Assembly: GCA_019009955.1 (NCBI GenBank) | Contig: CM032230.1 | Coordinates: 123,494,501 to 123,558,500 of the forward strand | Direction: 5' to 3' | From: Riptortus pedestris | Lineage: Eukaryota; Arthropoda; Insecta; Hemiptera; Alydidae | DNA length: 64,000 nucleotides | Part shown: positions 31,616 to 42,834 of the stretch, piece by piece | How positions within the stretch are numbered: the stretch's first letter is position 1 | Layout: each line of letters begins with the position of its first letter | Translations under genes and position numbers: made by a program | Notes under the pieces: generated by a model | What the model was told of the DNA's origin: nothing | The model's input: only the letters and a program-made list of their open reading frames with translations | Databases searched by the model: none

Positions 31616-32006
31616 TGAAGAATCGGAGAGAGTTATAAACATGTTACTACCCTTTTCTGAAGTAGAAGTCAAAAACCTGTGAAGAATTGGACCTTCTCTT
31701 CTCTCCAAGTACTCTGGAAATGTGTAGTGTGAACAACGCTAGCATTGATGCTAGCGAGAGCACCCGTTACCTAATTAACATATCTCTTACTCTCAAGCTA
31801 ACACTCGGAAGCCTTGTAATAAAACGTACTAATAATATGCAGATATATATATTATCACATATGAATAAGGAAATCATTAATCAGTTGATTAAACACCACC
31901 TGTGTAAGCAGTCTAAGCGATAAGAAGGAAATCAAGTACTACTATATATAATGGAGCTCATTAAATTTATTACAATATCCTGAGTGTACTAGAAATCCCG
32001 ACCATC
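31616..32006. other. unassigned region with a 78-codon frame
   Basis: The frame 31687-31923 (+) has no recognised motif. GCTAGCATTGATGCTAGC at 31739-31756 is a small perfect inverted repeat. Confidence 0.3.
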
Positions 32007-32228
32007 TTAAAATACACTACTATCCGCTCTAAAAATGTGATCTTGAAAACTGAATTTTACCAAATCTGTTGGGGCAAGGTCCGGTGGATAGGTTGGGTGG
32101 GGGATCACATCCCTGCCAAACTCCAATAATTTCTGCCGGGACACGTGAGGACGTGCCTTTGCTTTTCTCTTCCATTCTGAGAAAGCATACCACTTAAAGA
32201 TAAGGAATCTCGGTAGAAACTCATGCAT
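32007..32228 (-). pseudogene. mariner transposase C-terminal fragment
   Basis: Minus frame with ARPHVSRQKL then VIPHPTYPPDLAPTD. This is the mariner motif around the second and third catalytic aspartates (DNARPH and H-P-x-Y-(S)-P-D-L-A-P). The first D-N of DNARPH is replaced by other residues, so catalysis is lost. The N-terminal part (FLPRFLIFKW) matches a sister at the right window edge, which retains HQDNAR. Confidence 0.75.
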
Positions 32229-32633
32229 AAAAGAACCTTAACTAATCCTTTTTTTTGGATATGTAAACATTATTGACCAACAAGCATGCAACCATGATTT
32301 TATAAACACAGACAGGATTTAAATGAAATATTTATAAATGCTACAAACTTATTTTACAGCCCAATACTATATTTTAATAGCCAAGTATATATAACAATAA
32401 CTTTATTTTATAAGATAGAACACGTACGGAAATCTCATGAATTACAGTCTGAAGGTAGCTTACATACCAGTAATTATTCACTACTTAAAAACCACAACAC
32501 ATACATACACAAATTTAGCTCTAATACACATTGATTTTAGAATTTCGATTTTAATAAAATTAAATTATTTTACAATTATATATATGCCAATATATGTCTG
32601 TGAGTGCGTGCATTTGTGTGGTTTTAGAGATTT
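32229..32633. other. unassigned AT-rich spacer
   Basis: Nothing recognised. Confidence 0.3.
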
Positions 32634-32763
32634 TTAGCAGATTTCCCTTAAGGGAAATCAGCTATTGAGGTTGTACTCATGACGCGATTTTCGAAATTTT
32701 TCCAATGTACATCGATCCTACCCAGGAGATGAAGGTAATGATGTCCGTTCAAAACTGTATATA

Positions 32764-32805
<42 letters not shown>

Positions 32806-32826
32806 AATATATCTATCTATCTATAT

Positions 32827-32863
<37 letters not shown>

Positions 32864-33498
32864 TGTTACCGCTCTAGCGATCGCAATTTTTGTTTGATCG
32901 GTACCAAACTCGATATTTAGTCGTTTTATGTAAAAAGAAAGGTCAAGGTCGTTAACGGCTGAAATCCAGTGGGAGGGGGGTTTAGAGGGGAGGATTTTTG
33001 AAAATTCGACATATCTCTGTTACTATACGCCGGATCGAAATATTGTACAGAATCAATATTATTGTAAATTAAATTTGCTATAAATATTGTTATATACATT
33101 TATTCTCTATCTTGAATATTAACCGAGATATTTTCATTTTTATGAAGTCTGTGGTCGGGTATAGTTCGGCCATTTCCACCAGTACTCGGCTCAGGTGGAA
33201 GCTTCTTCTAACCTTACCTGTCGTTACTTTGTGAGATTTATGCAAATACGTTCTGTTCATCCACCCCTCCCCTCCTTCTTTAGTTCTTGGACTACTAAAA
33301 TTTGAGTTATTAAAATATAAATTATTCTTACAATTCAGAAGCCGTTTCAGTTGGGAATTTATTTTAATTAACTGAAAGATTTCTCATTACCGTTTGTATT
33401 TAATCAGGGTGATATTGTGTTACCAGTATGCAGATTTCTCTATTGTAAAACGTCACATGGGAAGTCTGCTTAGTTTACGCAGCCCCTGGGTGACGGAC
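32634..33498 (+). mobile_element. complete long HINE copy
   Basis: 865 bp, same structure as 20021-20884 in the other orientation. TTAGCAGATTTCCCTTAAGG start, two TA blocks (32759-32801 and 32829-32859) split by TCTATC units, CCGCTCTAGCG, G-rich block, 'gaagcttcttctaacctta', hairpin with one change (CCCCTGGGTGACGGAC). Confidence 0.85.
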
Positions 33499-33550
33499 TT
33501 TTTACAATAATTTTTTCTATTTTAATTTTTATTTTAGATAATTTAATTTA

Positions 33551-34117
33551 TCAATTTCCCTGAAGGGAAATCAGCTATTGAGGTCGTACTCATGACGCGA
33601 TTTTAGATTTTTTTTTTAAATGTCCATCGATCCTACCTAGAAGATGACGAAAATGAGGTCCGTTCAAAACTGTATATATATTTGTCTGTTACCGCTCTAG
33701 CGGTCGCAATTTTTGTTTAATCGTCACCAAACTCGGTATTTAATCGTTTTATGTAAAAAGAAAGATCAAGTTCGTTAACGGCTGAAATCGGACCAGTGGG
33801 AGGGGGGGGGGGTTTAGAGGGGGGAATTTCGAAAATTCTAAATATCTCCGTTACTATACGTCGGATCGAAAAATTGTATAGAACCAATCTTATTGAAAAT
33901 GAAATTTACTATAAATATTGTAATATACCTTTATTCTCTACCTTGAATATTAACCGAGATATTTGCATTTTTATTAAGTGTAACGGACGAGCTATGTTCA
34001 CTTCCCGCCAAAGCTAGTTCGGCCGTTTCCGTATCAGTTCGGCACTCGTATGGAGATTTTATTTTACAACTTTACGTGGGAAATCTGCTTAGTTTACGCA
34101 GCCCCTGTTTGATGGAC
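33551..34117 (+). mobile_element. short HINE copy, tandem to the previous one
   Basis: Starts 52 bp after the preceding copy in the same orientation. The TA core is reduced to a few units at 33674-33682, which explains its shorter length. The right hairpin is partly decayed (CCCCTGTTTGATGGAC). Confidence 0.8.
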
Positions 34118-35399
34118 TTTCTTTTAATACTCTTTTCCCAGTTGTTTATTCCTTTTAATCGTATTTGGTATTGTTTTTCGTTGTTTTCTGAGTATTTGTT
34201 TAAAATTGTTCTGTTTGGGTATTTTAACTAATATTTATTTTCTATATTTTCCGTTTTGTAGAAAATATATATTTTTTTCTTCTTTTAAATTTAAATGAGC
34301 ACGTCGTGAAGCTCTTAAAATAATAAAAAAATATTACAGAATATATTATACCGGCTATAATATATTATACTTTTTATAATATGTTTTAATTCTGAAACCA
34401 GTAACGGCTGAGCTAATTATTTCTCAGTGCCCCACATATGAACTGATAAAAAAAATATTTATAGCAACAATCATAGATCTACAGTTTAGTGATGCAAAAA
34501 AACAAAAAAAAAAACATTACAAAATGTTTCCTCCATAGTAAAAGCAATAGACGAATATATGCTCTATTCAATTTAACTGAAATATTCAATTAACTAATTA
34601 TATATGTATACCAGCCGTCAATTAAATAGTTTCTCGTGGAAATACGAAGATTCGATAAACAAATTCATCTCGTCAAATTCATCAATAATACAAAAACCCT
34701 GTTCACATGAACAGTAAAAGCTCTGCCATTCATTTGTAATTGCTGTTATCCGGAAACTAATTTATTTAATAATGGTTTTTCATCGAAATATAAATATTTA
34801 ATAATCGAAAGCAACAAATAATCCATTTATTGTCTCCAAATAAGTCATAGTCATTGTTTTTGCACACAAAGCGTGGAATAAATATCTACTGGACGAAAAT
34901 TGACGATTTAATTAACGTTCATGGAAAGAATAAATCTAGTTTCCCGTCAAACGTTTCGTTTAGAACAATTATTCAAATAACAATACAATCTGAAATTCAT
35001 TCTCCGATATATTATGGCTTTATCTTAATTAAATAAGGAAAATTGGCACCGCATTGAGTTCAGCACGTGATATCTGTTTGCTACCAAGATTGATGAGTTC
35101 TAGGAAGCGGAAATCAGATATTGAGCACTTTACGCATTCTGTCTAATTGATGGATAATCTTTCTTTTTCCAAGACAAATACGAATTGATAAATAAATACA
35201 TCACTTTAAAATTGTTTATTTTAATAGCTCATTTCTAACTTTGATAATTGTAATTTTTTTTTCGAGGATCACATAATCCGTTGGATAAAGTAAGTTTCCA
35301 ACAGTAGACAATCTTAGTTCAATATACGTATACACATTATTTTTTTAAAGTTTTCAGTTGAAAGGCACAGTATTCCCAACTACTATTTAGACAGATTTA

Positions 35400-35400
<1 letters not shown>
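34118..35400. other. unassigned AT-rich region
   Basis: About 1.3 kb. The frame 34854-35036 is unrecognised. No TE ends seen. Confidence 0.35.

Positions 35401-35460
<60 letters not shown>
35401..35460. repeat. (TA)n microsatellite
   Basis: An uninterrupted TA run directly abutting the Helitron 3' terminus. Confidence 0.9.
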
Positions 35461-35465
<5 letters not shown>

Positions 35466-36130
35466 TAACCCGGCAAACGTTGTTTTGCCATATAAATTAT
35501 TTCTAGTTTCTAGATAAATTCTAGTGTAGACAAAAAGTAACTTACTTATTATAAGTGTGTATATGGTATATGCATGAGATAGGCATGGAGCGCTATGAAC
35601 GATAAGGGAATATAAATAAGTTATTATAGTTTATTTCTTAAAATTACATATCACATATTAATTACGACAGTAACACTAAAAAACAACATCAATCTTTTAA
35701 TGCTATAGCGTGAACAATATATTTTTTTAGCCCATCTTTAGCGAGCACAAACAAACTGGATGGTTTACCCACTCGAGAGCATGCTACGTACAATTGCCCG
35801 TGTGAAAAACATGGTGTACTCAAATCTAAGCCACAAACAGACATCGTTTGGCCTTGGGATTTGTTGATTGTCATTGCAAATTGAAATTTTAATCGAAGTA
35901 CAGTTAAAAACACTATAATTGATCATTTGTCGAGCGGGATGATAATAATTCAATTACTAAAATGGCTATAAAAATAGGGGTTGGTGATAAAAAAGTAAAA
36001 ATTTAGGGTTGTATGTATCTTTTAATGCCACATTATAAAAAAATAAAAACAAAATATTTCGTCCAAAAATTAAAAAAAAATCTTAAGCGTGAACAACCCT
36101 TATCAATTAGGGGTATGAAAAATAGATTTT
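35461..36130 (-). mobile_element. Helitron 3' part with helicase remnant
   Basis: On the minus strand the element ends with hairpin GGCAAAACAACGTTTGCC, GGGTTAT, CTAA and then T (35460 side), a Helitron 3' terminus inserted in a TA run. Inside is the C-terminal end of a PIF1-type helicase. Upstream, 36010-36130 is A-rich with 'gaacaacccttatcaattaggggtatgaaaaatag', a spacer I associate with insect Helitron copies (from memory, unverified). The 5' end was not found, and a Harbinger derivative follows at 36243. Confidence 0.7.
35689..35913 (-). pseudogene. Helitron PIF1-like helicase C-terminal fragment
   Basis: A 74-codon minus frame containing FQFAMTINKSQGQT followed by LYVACSRVGKPSSLFV. This is the last part of a superfamily 1 PIF1 helicase (motifs V and VI: I-N-K-S-Q-G-Q-T and Y-V-A-x-S-R). 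In Helitrons this domain follows the HUH Rep nuclease and unwinds DNA during rolling-circle transposition. The Walker motifs, Rep domain and the rest of the helicase are absent. Confidence 0.85.
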
Positions 36131-36242
36131 ACTTGTTGGACGATCAACTCGGAAAAAAAACACATTTAATTGAGACGGACGCGGAATGAGTTGTGCTAAC
36201 ATTGGCCAGATTTCCTTTTAGACGGGATACAGGGGAGTCTAA

Positions 36243-37041
36243 AGCCTAGTCCACACCAGTAGACCATGTTGCGCGATTTGTCTGTAGACCGTCTGGAGAC
36301 GGGTTCCAGACACGGCCTAGAGACTGTCTAGAGACACCGTTCATTGTCTAGTCTAGTGTCCACACTACGATGTAAATTTCTCAGTCTCATGTTCACAGTC
36401 CACCATGGAGGACTTTGTTTTGTCTGGAATGAGTTCCTGCTTAGTGGTAATTATAAGTGAAAGAACACAAAAACGTAAACATTGGGTTGATGCCCGAAGC
36501 ACTTTCAGAAGGGCCTAGATTCGGTAAAGCTCTATTAAGTAAATTAAGATTGGAAGACGCCATGGGTTTTCGGGATTTTACCCGGCAGACGACTGCTGAT
36601 TTTGAAGACTTGTGTCTAATGGTTGGAAGAGTAATAATGAAGCAAGATACAAAGTTTAGAGAAACCATCCAGGCTTCTCTTCGACTGGCAGTCACACTGC
36701 GTTTCCTTGCAAGTGGAGACTCATTCACGAGCCTCATGTACAACTTCAGAATATCAAAGCAGGCAATATCGAAAATGGTACCAGAGGTCTGCAAAGCAAT
36801 TAGCTGGAAACAGAGTGAAGATGTCTCGTCTCTAGACGCTGAGCACGTCCTCACTGTCAAAATGTCGTGCAATATGTCTAACGTTGCATTAAGTCTCCCA
36901 TTCCAATCGGGAGACCTTAGACCTGCGATTTTTGGTCTCGCAACAAGCCCGTAGACGGAGATCGGTCTGTCTAGGTAGACAACCTGAGACACGTCTCAGA
37001 GACCAAAATCGCCCAACATGTCTACTAGTGTGGACTAGGCT
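36243..37041 (+). mobile_element. PIF/Harbinger deletion derivative
   Basis: 799 bp with terminal repeats of about 36 bp (AGCCTAGTCCACAC at the left, GTGTGGACTAGGCT at the right, matching further with a few changes) and the 3-bp duplication TAA on both sides (36240-36242, 37042-37044), the TWA duplication typical of PIF/Harbinger. It keeps only the N-terminal part of the transposase. The interior has several GTCTAGAGAC-type palindromes near the left end. Confidence 0.9.
36457..36954 (+). pseudogene. Harbinger transposase N-terminal fragment
   Basis: A 165-codon frame. FRDFTRQTTADFEDLCLMVG, ETIQASLRLAVTLRFLASGD and SLMYNFRISKQAISKMVPEV correspond to the conserved N-terminal helical/HTH region of Harbinger transposases (R-L-A-V-T-L-R-F-L-A-(S/T)-G-(D/E)-S, then F-R-I-S-x-x-x-I-S). 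After about residue 115 it runs into terminal non-coding sequence, so the DDE domain is missing. A 183-codon antisense frame over the same bases is a shadow. Confidence 0.85.
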
Positions 37042-37044
37042 TAA

Positions 37045-38318
37045 GTCTGCCGACGGACGGTAATAGTCATATTACTTCTGGTGACCGCGGCAGAGGGCGC
37101 ATCTGAACTGTTGGATCTAACCTAGGCCTATTTTTACTCTGAGCTTACTTGGAGTATTGAAAGATATAACCACGGTCATCGGCACAATTCACACACTCAT
37201 ATGCCAGGTAGATGAGTATGTGCCTGATTCAGAAGTCAAGAAATTTAAATGTTATACTTTGATGCAAATGCGTATTTATGTTGGACAACTTTCCTAAGCT
37301 AAGGTGAAGAATATTGCTGTCTGCTGGCATAACTAAAACTTTTACTAGTAGATAATATTGTTCGATAGCCTTAGTTGCTCACAGTTTACATTAATTAAAA
37401 ATAAGTATATAAATGGCACATTGCCGTATCGAGGTGATCTCGTTTAATAAAAAACATATGGTTATACCCTTGCATTCTTGGATACATTAGCTTACCGGTA
37501 TATAAAGCTTAGTCTAACCCATCTACAAACCTTCACAAGGATAAATGTATTATAGCATAAAATTTACAAGTAGATCGCTAATCTACCGCTCCTCAAAGAA
37601 AAAAATAATATCTTAAAGTGTAAATGTTTAACTTTATAATACCCTAGTTGAGTTCCAGGGGAGATCATGATGTTTAATAGGGTGGCTTAATTTAATTCAT
37701 TTTAACATGGCCTATAGGCAGGTGTGAACAGAATACCACCATATCCCATGACTGGTCTTGTATTGAGGTCACCTTGCAGTTGGCATTGGAAACACCCTTC
37801 ATGAAGCCTTTATCCTGTTAACCAATCCAATCCAGACGATGAAAAAAAAAGGAGTTTCGTGCACATTAATATCTCAATACGACGTTGGTAATTATACATG
37901 TGAATATTGCAAAAATACTGACAAGAGTTAATTACCCTACTTCCTTCGTTCGTTAATAATCTAATTATGAGTATGCAATTAAACTAATGTAACTCCGAAT
38001 TTATATATATATAAGTAACGAGTGAGATAAGTATGGAGTAATAAATAAGCAGGATTAAATCAGTATGGAGATTAATAACTTCTGATTAGTAACGCATAAT
38101 ACCCCGGTCAAACATTAGTAAGAAGGAATTTTGCTGATTTGGATAGGTCAGTAGATTTGAGTTTTTATTTTTACAATTAGTCGCAGATGCTGCGGGCTTT
38201 AGTTATAGAAGCAAGTCACTGGGGTGTAAATACAATAATAAATAATAATGAAAGTAATACGTTAGGCTTTGGCGACCTGAAATTAGCAATTGGAGTACAA
38301 ACACGTGTAAATAAAAAC
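37045..38318. other. unassigned region
   Basis: About 1.3 kb between two DNA-transposon derivatives. No recognised motif, TE end or RNA. The frame 38187-38459 runs into the Merlin terminal repeat. Confidence 0.35.
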
Positions 38319-39034
38319 GGTACTTGTGTATTATATCCACCACATTTTAGTTCCACTAGTTTCTCGCTAGAGTGCGGTACTGTTTTAAGTAGTACGATTC
38401 CTTGCCCGCAAGGGAGGTTATACTTACCTTATATCCTTCTACGGGATAATGATAAATAAAAGAAAACACAATTTTTAAAAATAAAACATATTATTCACAT
38501 TTAGGCGGGAAATGTGTGGAAATACTGTTCTTCATATCTAAGAACACAACTCCCTCATGTAACTGTTCAAATCAATAGCAGTCTTATTGGAAATTTTGAG
38601 TTGTTTTTTGCAAAAATTGACAGATGGCAATTGTTCGCACCAGCAGTAAATGAACTTCAATGCATTACAAAATGGAATTTTACTTCCTCCGAACCAAGTG
38701 CCAATCGAACGTCGACTTGCTCACCACACTTTCTTACATTACACTTCCAAAAAACACTTTTTTTTCCACTATAAAGTTTCATACAATGTGATTTAGAACA
38801 CTTTCTTCTGATAGCCAAAATATTCCTCTCATATAAATATTTAACAGGGTCTTCTTCAGTCTTTGGCAAATCCCAAAGAGGCATTTTCAAAGGACTAAGA
38901 AACACTAAACAGCAAACGCAACTATGACAAAAGATAACCTCATTAGCCTGGGAGAGCTAACATCGCACTTCAGTAGCGCATTCTAGCGTGGAACTAGTGG
39001 AACTAAAATGTGGTGGATATAATACACAAGTACC
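38319..39034 (-). mobile_element. Merlin deletion derivative
   Basis: 716 bp with terminal repeats of about 40 bp or more starting GGTACTTGTGTATTATATCC and ending with the complement. The target duplication is 8 bp, ATAAAAAC, at 38311-38318 and 39035-39042. An 8-9 bp duplication with GG..CC ends and a zinc-ribbon transposase fragment inside identify Merlin, the eukaryotic IS1016/IS1595-like superfamily. It is internally deleted and cannot move itself. Confidence 0.85.
38657..38905 (-). pseudogene. Merlin transposase N-terminal zinc-ribbon fragment
   Basis: An 82-codon frame including RRKCSKSHCMKLYSGKKSVF then WKCNVRKCGEQVDVR. The pattern C-x4-C...W-x-C-x4-C is the N-terminal zinc ribbon of IS1595/Merlin transposases, followed in intact proteins by a 'V-R-x-G-(T/S)-(W/F)-F' motif, here altered (VRLALGSEE). 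The DDE catalytic domain is absent. Confidence 0.7.
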
Positions 39035-39042
39035 ATAAAAAC

Positions 39043-39440
39043 ATTCAAACAAACTATTCCTACCTCATAATTAATCATCCTGAGAGAAACAATGAGCATG
39101 AAGGGCGAGAGAAAGAAAAAGGGTAAAGGACAAGACATAAAGGAAATAAGCAAATTCTCATCAATAAATAGGAGTAAGCACTAACGATGTAAAACCACTT
39201 GAGGTAAAAATACAGATTGTATCGTGAAAGGAAACGGATTCTCAACAGAACTGAAATAGGGTTTATAGAGTGTTATTTTAGTATTCAGAAGGTGTTCCCT
39301 ATAAATAAATAAAATCTTGACTCCAAATAATAAAGATTATTGTATTTTCATAAATGTTAAAAGAGAAAAATAATAATACAACTTTAGAATTATGAACACC
39401 GAAATATATAAATGAATTACGGTCCGTCCAGTAAAGTGAA
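39043..39440. other. unassigned AT-rich spacer
   Basis: Nothing recognised. Confidence 0.3.
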
Positions 39441-40233
39441 AGGTTAATGTGAGGCTATCCTGCTGGCCGAGTTGGAGGAGAAAACAAAAGCTTGGAAGGA
39501 TGCTTTCTTGCTGGCCGGTATCTCAGTAAAATATACTTGTTTTTACTCACGATGCCGACTCATGTTTTTAGACTTATTTAAGTTGATCCTGCATCTTTTC
39601 ATTTGTGCTGGCTTGATGATGAGGTTATGCTCGGCTGTTGTAGTTCGCAGATATAATAAGCTAAAAACAACAAACAGCGGCCTTTCATGCAGTACACAAG
39701 CAACTGACTGTCTAAACTTTTATTATAAGCGTTAGGTTCAGTGGTAACCAGGGGCAACGCGGCCCAGCTGCTACACGTTAATTTGAAGAGATCTGCCGTG
39801 GCCACAGCTGAGATTAGGGTCGAAATTTATTTGTAAATTATATGTATAGTTTTATGCGAGTTTAGGTTAGTATTTAGGCTTTAGGTATGTAGGCTAGTTA
39901 GTTAGGCTCTTGCTGCCACTTCTCTGAATAGAGGCAAAGGAGTCGCAGCTGCGGGTTCACCTAAGACTTTTCGGAATTAAACTAAATCTTCCAAATGTTG
40001 CACTTTTATATTTGAATTAGGCTAAGTTACCTGGCGCAATTTATCTATTCAAAATTTTATATCTCTTATTAAATGGAGACCGCTGGTATGGGGAAACCCA
40101 AAGGTACAGCGGGGGCCGAGGTGGGGGAAAAAAACTGAAATAGTATGGATGGAGTGCATGGAACACTGAAACCACAGCAATGACCTGGATCTCTTGCCGA
40201 CGTTCGTCCTAGAACGAAGATTCTTGACCGATA
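39441..40233. other. unassigned, less AT-rich block
   Basis: Overlapping frames at 39472-39735 (+), 39599-39805 (-), 40049-40258 (-) and 40069-40293 (-), none with a recognised motif. GCTGGCCGAGTTGG and GCTGGCCGG repeats lie at 39462 and 39512. Higher G+C than the surroundings suggests a gene or TE coding remnant of unknown origin. Confidence 0.35.
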
Positions 40234-40830
40234 GTGGCGGGTAGATGGGGGAAGACACACGCCGAATTCATTTATGTTCAAATTACAAGACACGCAACAA
40301 GGAAACTATTTGGTTGCCCCTCACAAGTAATTATCCCCCGTAATGATAATAAAGTATATTTGACAAACGGATACTATTTCCTGTCTGGACTATTACGGAA
40401 GAACTACTTGATGAGGGCTCCTGAAGTCAGTGACGTTTTGCCTATCCTCTCCCAATGGACCACGGAAATATTGAATGATCTCTTCTTAACGCCTGAAGAA
40501 ATCCCTGGAAATTGTTAAGAAATAAGATGGATACGGGGGTTTTCCCGAATTATCTGGAGTGTTTAGAGAAAAGAAAAAAAAACTAGCAGGTAAGTGTAAA
40601 AGTTATCATTGCTCCTAAAAGTTTAAAATTTATATAAACGCCTAGACAGGCCTTGTTTTCTGCAGGTTTTCGACGGATTCTACCGTATCAAAGTGCACAA
40701 GAGAGATATTTCCAGTTATGGTAGCAAGAGAAAGCAGCAGCCATGGAATCATATCTGGTAACGAGAAGGATCTCCGAAACCAGGTGGCCTATACGTCTTC
40801 AGAAAGATATAGGCCTTCAAATGTGTCTCT
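40234..40830 (+). pseudogene. unidentified coding-like fragment with a candidate intron
   Basis: The frame 40234-40518 (94 codons, ending EEIPGNC) has balanced amino-acid composition but no motif I recognise. Downstream, 40590-40665 looks like a short intron: GTAAGTG at the start, pyrimidine-rich TTGTTTTCTGCAG at the end, 76 nt, a usual size for insects. Joining the flanks keeps a frame open only for about 20 codons. It could be a host-gene relic, a captured fragment or chance. A decayed HINE begins at about 40858. Confidence 0.3.
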
Positions 40831-40857
40831 GAATGACACAAGTCCATCCCGCTGGTA

Positions 40858-41720
40858 ATAGCAGATTTCTCAGAAGTTGGGAAGACACGCTCGTCATGTC
40901 ACCATCTATTCTCCGTTTCTCTCGAAAGAAGCTATTCTGGACATGAGATTTTTAGTGACTCAGTCACACAAAGTGGAAGCGGGGGTTTTCTGAAGTCTAA
41001 AAAAGGAATAACAAACGGTTAGGTAAATATTCGTGTTAACGATAAATTTATAAAACAACAATTTAATTTCGGAGCATTCAATTTTGAAAAACATAGGTTC
41101 TATATAGGTGCCTCGTAATAAGAGAGATATTTTTCTGGTCCGATTTCAACCATTAACGAGTATGACCTATGAGAACGTACAATCATTGTTGTTGACGCTA
41201 CACCTATCGTTCTTGCAAGCTTGTCATCTGGTAATGTCTGTAATCTGTTCAAAACTAAATTAATTTCATAAGCTTAGAATAAAGTGTGTCATGATATATT
41301 AGCTTATTATTAATGAGAGATGAGCATAAGAGGGGGTTCATTTAAGGTTGAATGAAAAAATCCAAAAAGTTCGTTTATACTGTAGACAAAAAAAAAAAAT
41401 ATATAGAAAATTAAATTTAAACATGATTCGCTGAATAACGTTTTATGATCCAAATCATAATAATAGAGATTTTTTAAAAAAAAATTTCCGCTTCTAAAAA
41501 ATTCCTTGTCGTGCTCCAATTGCAGCCATCATGAAACTTCATCTTTAGTATTACAGAAAACGTCTAAAAACCGAGTTCGGCTAGAATCGCAACAACTGCA
41601 TCAACTCAGCGTTAACAGGCAAATCTCCCTATGTATTTATATTTGAATGTATGTGCATATAGGATTGATGGACATTTGAAGGAAGTATTCGAAAGCCGTG
41701 TAATCCTCAGGATAATTCTG
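40858..41720 (-). mobile_element. cluster of degenerate HINE pieces
   Basis: 'gcagatttctcagaagttggg', 'tggaagcgggggttttctgaagtc', 'ctggtccgatttcaaccattaacgag', then a second partial set from 41280 ('gatatattagcttattattaatg'), ending with 'ggattgatggacatttgaaggaa' at 41663-41685. Probably two old copies. Confidence 0.5.
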
Positions 41721-41724
41721 CTAA

Positions 41725-42250
41725 AGGTGCACAGTTTCAAAAGGATACCTGGCTTAGATAAATTTATCACCGTGAAATGTGTAAAACACTGTAACAAAGG
41801 AAAACGCGAGAGTTCTCTTTTTCGAGGAAACAAGATCACTGAGGAGGCCTTAAAAGAACAATACTGCTTGAGGATCAGATATAGCAGCTCACTAATTGAT
41901 TTTCTCGAGAAGGCTGATATCATCTCTGATATCGAGAATAGCCCGACTGTGGTACCTGCTTCAAAATGAATCAATAGACGCAAACAGGTTCATTCCAGAA
42001 TCTAATCGACAGAGAAGTTCCTATTTGGCCCGAGGGAAGACTTTACTGAGGCGAGGGGGTCTGGGAGTTGCGAAATTCTGGCTGCTAGAGCTCGATTGTA
42101 ATTTCTATGGCAAAACAGACTCAGAACTTACAATGGCCACGTCGTCCATAGTTACTCTCCAGCAGGGCGTTTGTTGTTTTCTTAAGCTTGGCCTCGTTAT
42201 TGCAAATATAGAAATTTCAGAGTTTGTTGAGGAACTGGAGAAGAACTAGA
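41725..42250 (+). other. unidentified coding-like block
   Basis: Two overlapping + frames, 41631-41969 (112 codons) and 41896-42249 (117 codons), with a long antisense frame too. Composition is less AT-rich than the flanks. The first frame's KITEEALKEQYCLRIRYSSS and the second's EISEFVEELEKN look protein-like, but I recognise no family. A switch between the frames near 41900-41960 would join them, as in a frameshifted pseudogene. HINE remnants bracket the block (41720, 42473). Confidence 0.3.
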
Positions 42251-42472
42251 AAGTTGATTTCACTATCAGGAATCTATAAAGAAACTTTATTGAATGCAAC
42301 CAAGACCTGCCCAGTTTTATAATGCAATTCTCTAGAAAGAAATAGATGGGACAATAAGTACCCCATCACTCAAATGGGAAACACCCATCATCAATCACAT
42401 ATATTTGAATTTTCGGTTGCATCGGCTCATGATTAGTGAAGAAAATGGTGACATCATTAGCGAACCATTCCA

Positions 42473-42525
42473 GAACGTGGGGAAATGTGCTTAGTTTCCG
42501 CAGCACCTGCATGAGACTTTAGTGG
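42473..42525 (+). mobile_element. HINE hairpin-end fragment
   Basis: 'gtggggaaatgtgcttagtttccgcagcacctgcatgagact' is a decayed hairpin end. Confidence 0.5.
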
Positions 42526-42699
42526 GCACGTGTTAGACTAAAATATTCCAGAAATATCTATTTCTTGCATATCTAATAGACCTATTAGAAGAGTTGGGGC
42601 CCTGTGACGCAACGAACAGTTCACTGACACAATACAGGGAGCTTTATGGGAGCCATGTTGAAGGTGAATGATACAAAAGGTGGTGTGCGCGAAAGATAG

Positions 42700-42736
42700 A
42701 GCGAGAGAGAGATAGAGAGAGAGGGGGGGAGAGAGA

Positions 42737-42830
<94 letters not shown>
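42700..42830. repeat. (GA)n microsatellite
   Basis: A long GA tract with a few G-rich interruptions at its left (about 42721-42741) and a perfect run to 42830. It produces long false Ser/Leu frames on the minus strand. Confidence 0.95.

Positions 42831-42834
<4 letters not shown>

Noticed and set aside
35765..35953. 62-codon minus frame overlapping the helicase fragment
   Set aside because: It is a shifted reading of the same helicase bases; motifs V/VI are in the other frame.
36441..36992. 183-codon minus frame, longer than the + frame it overlaps
   Set aside because: It is antisense to the recognisable Harbinger transposase fragment and shows no motif.
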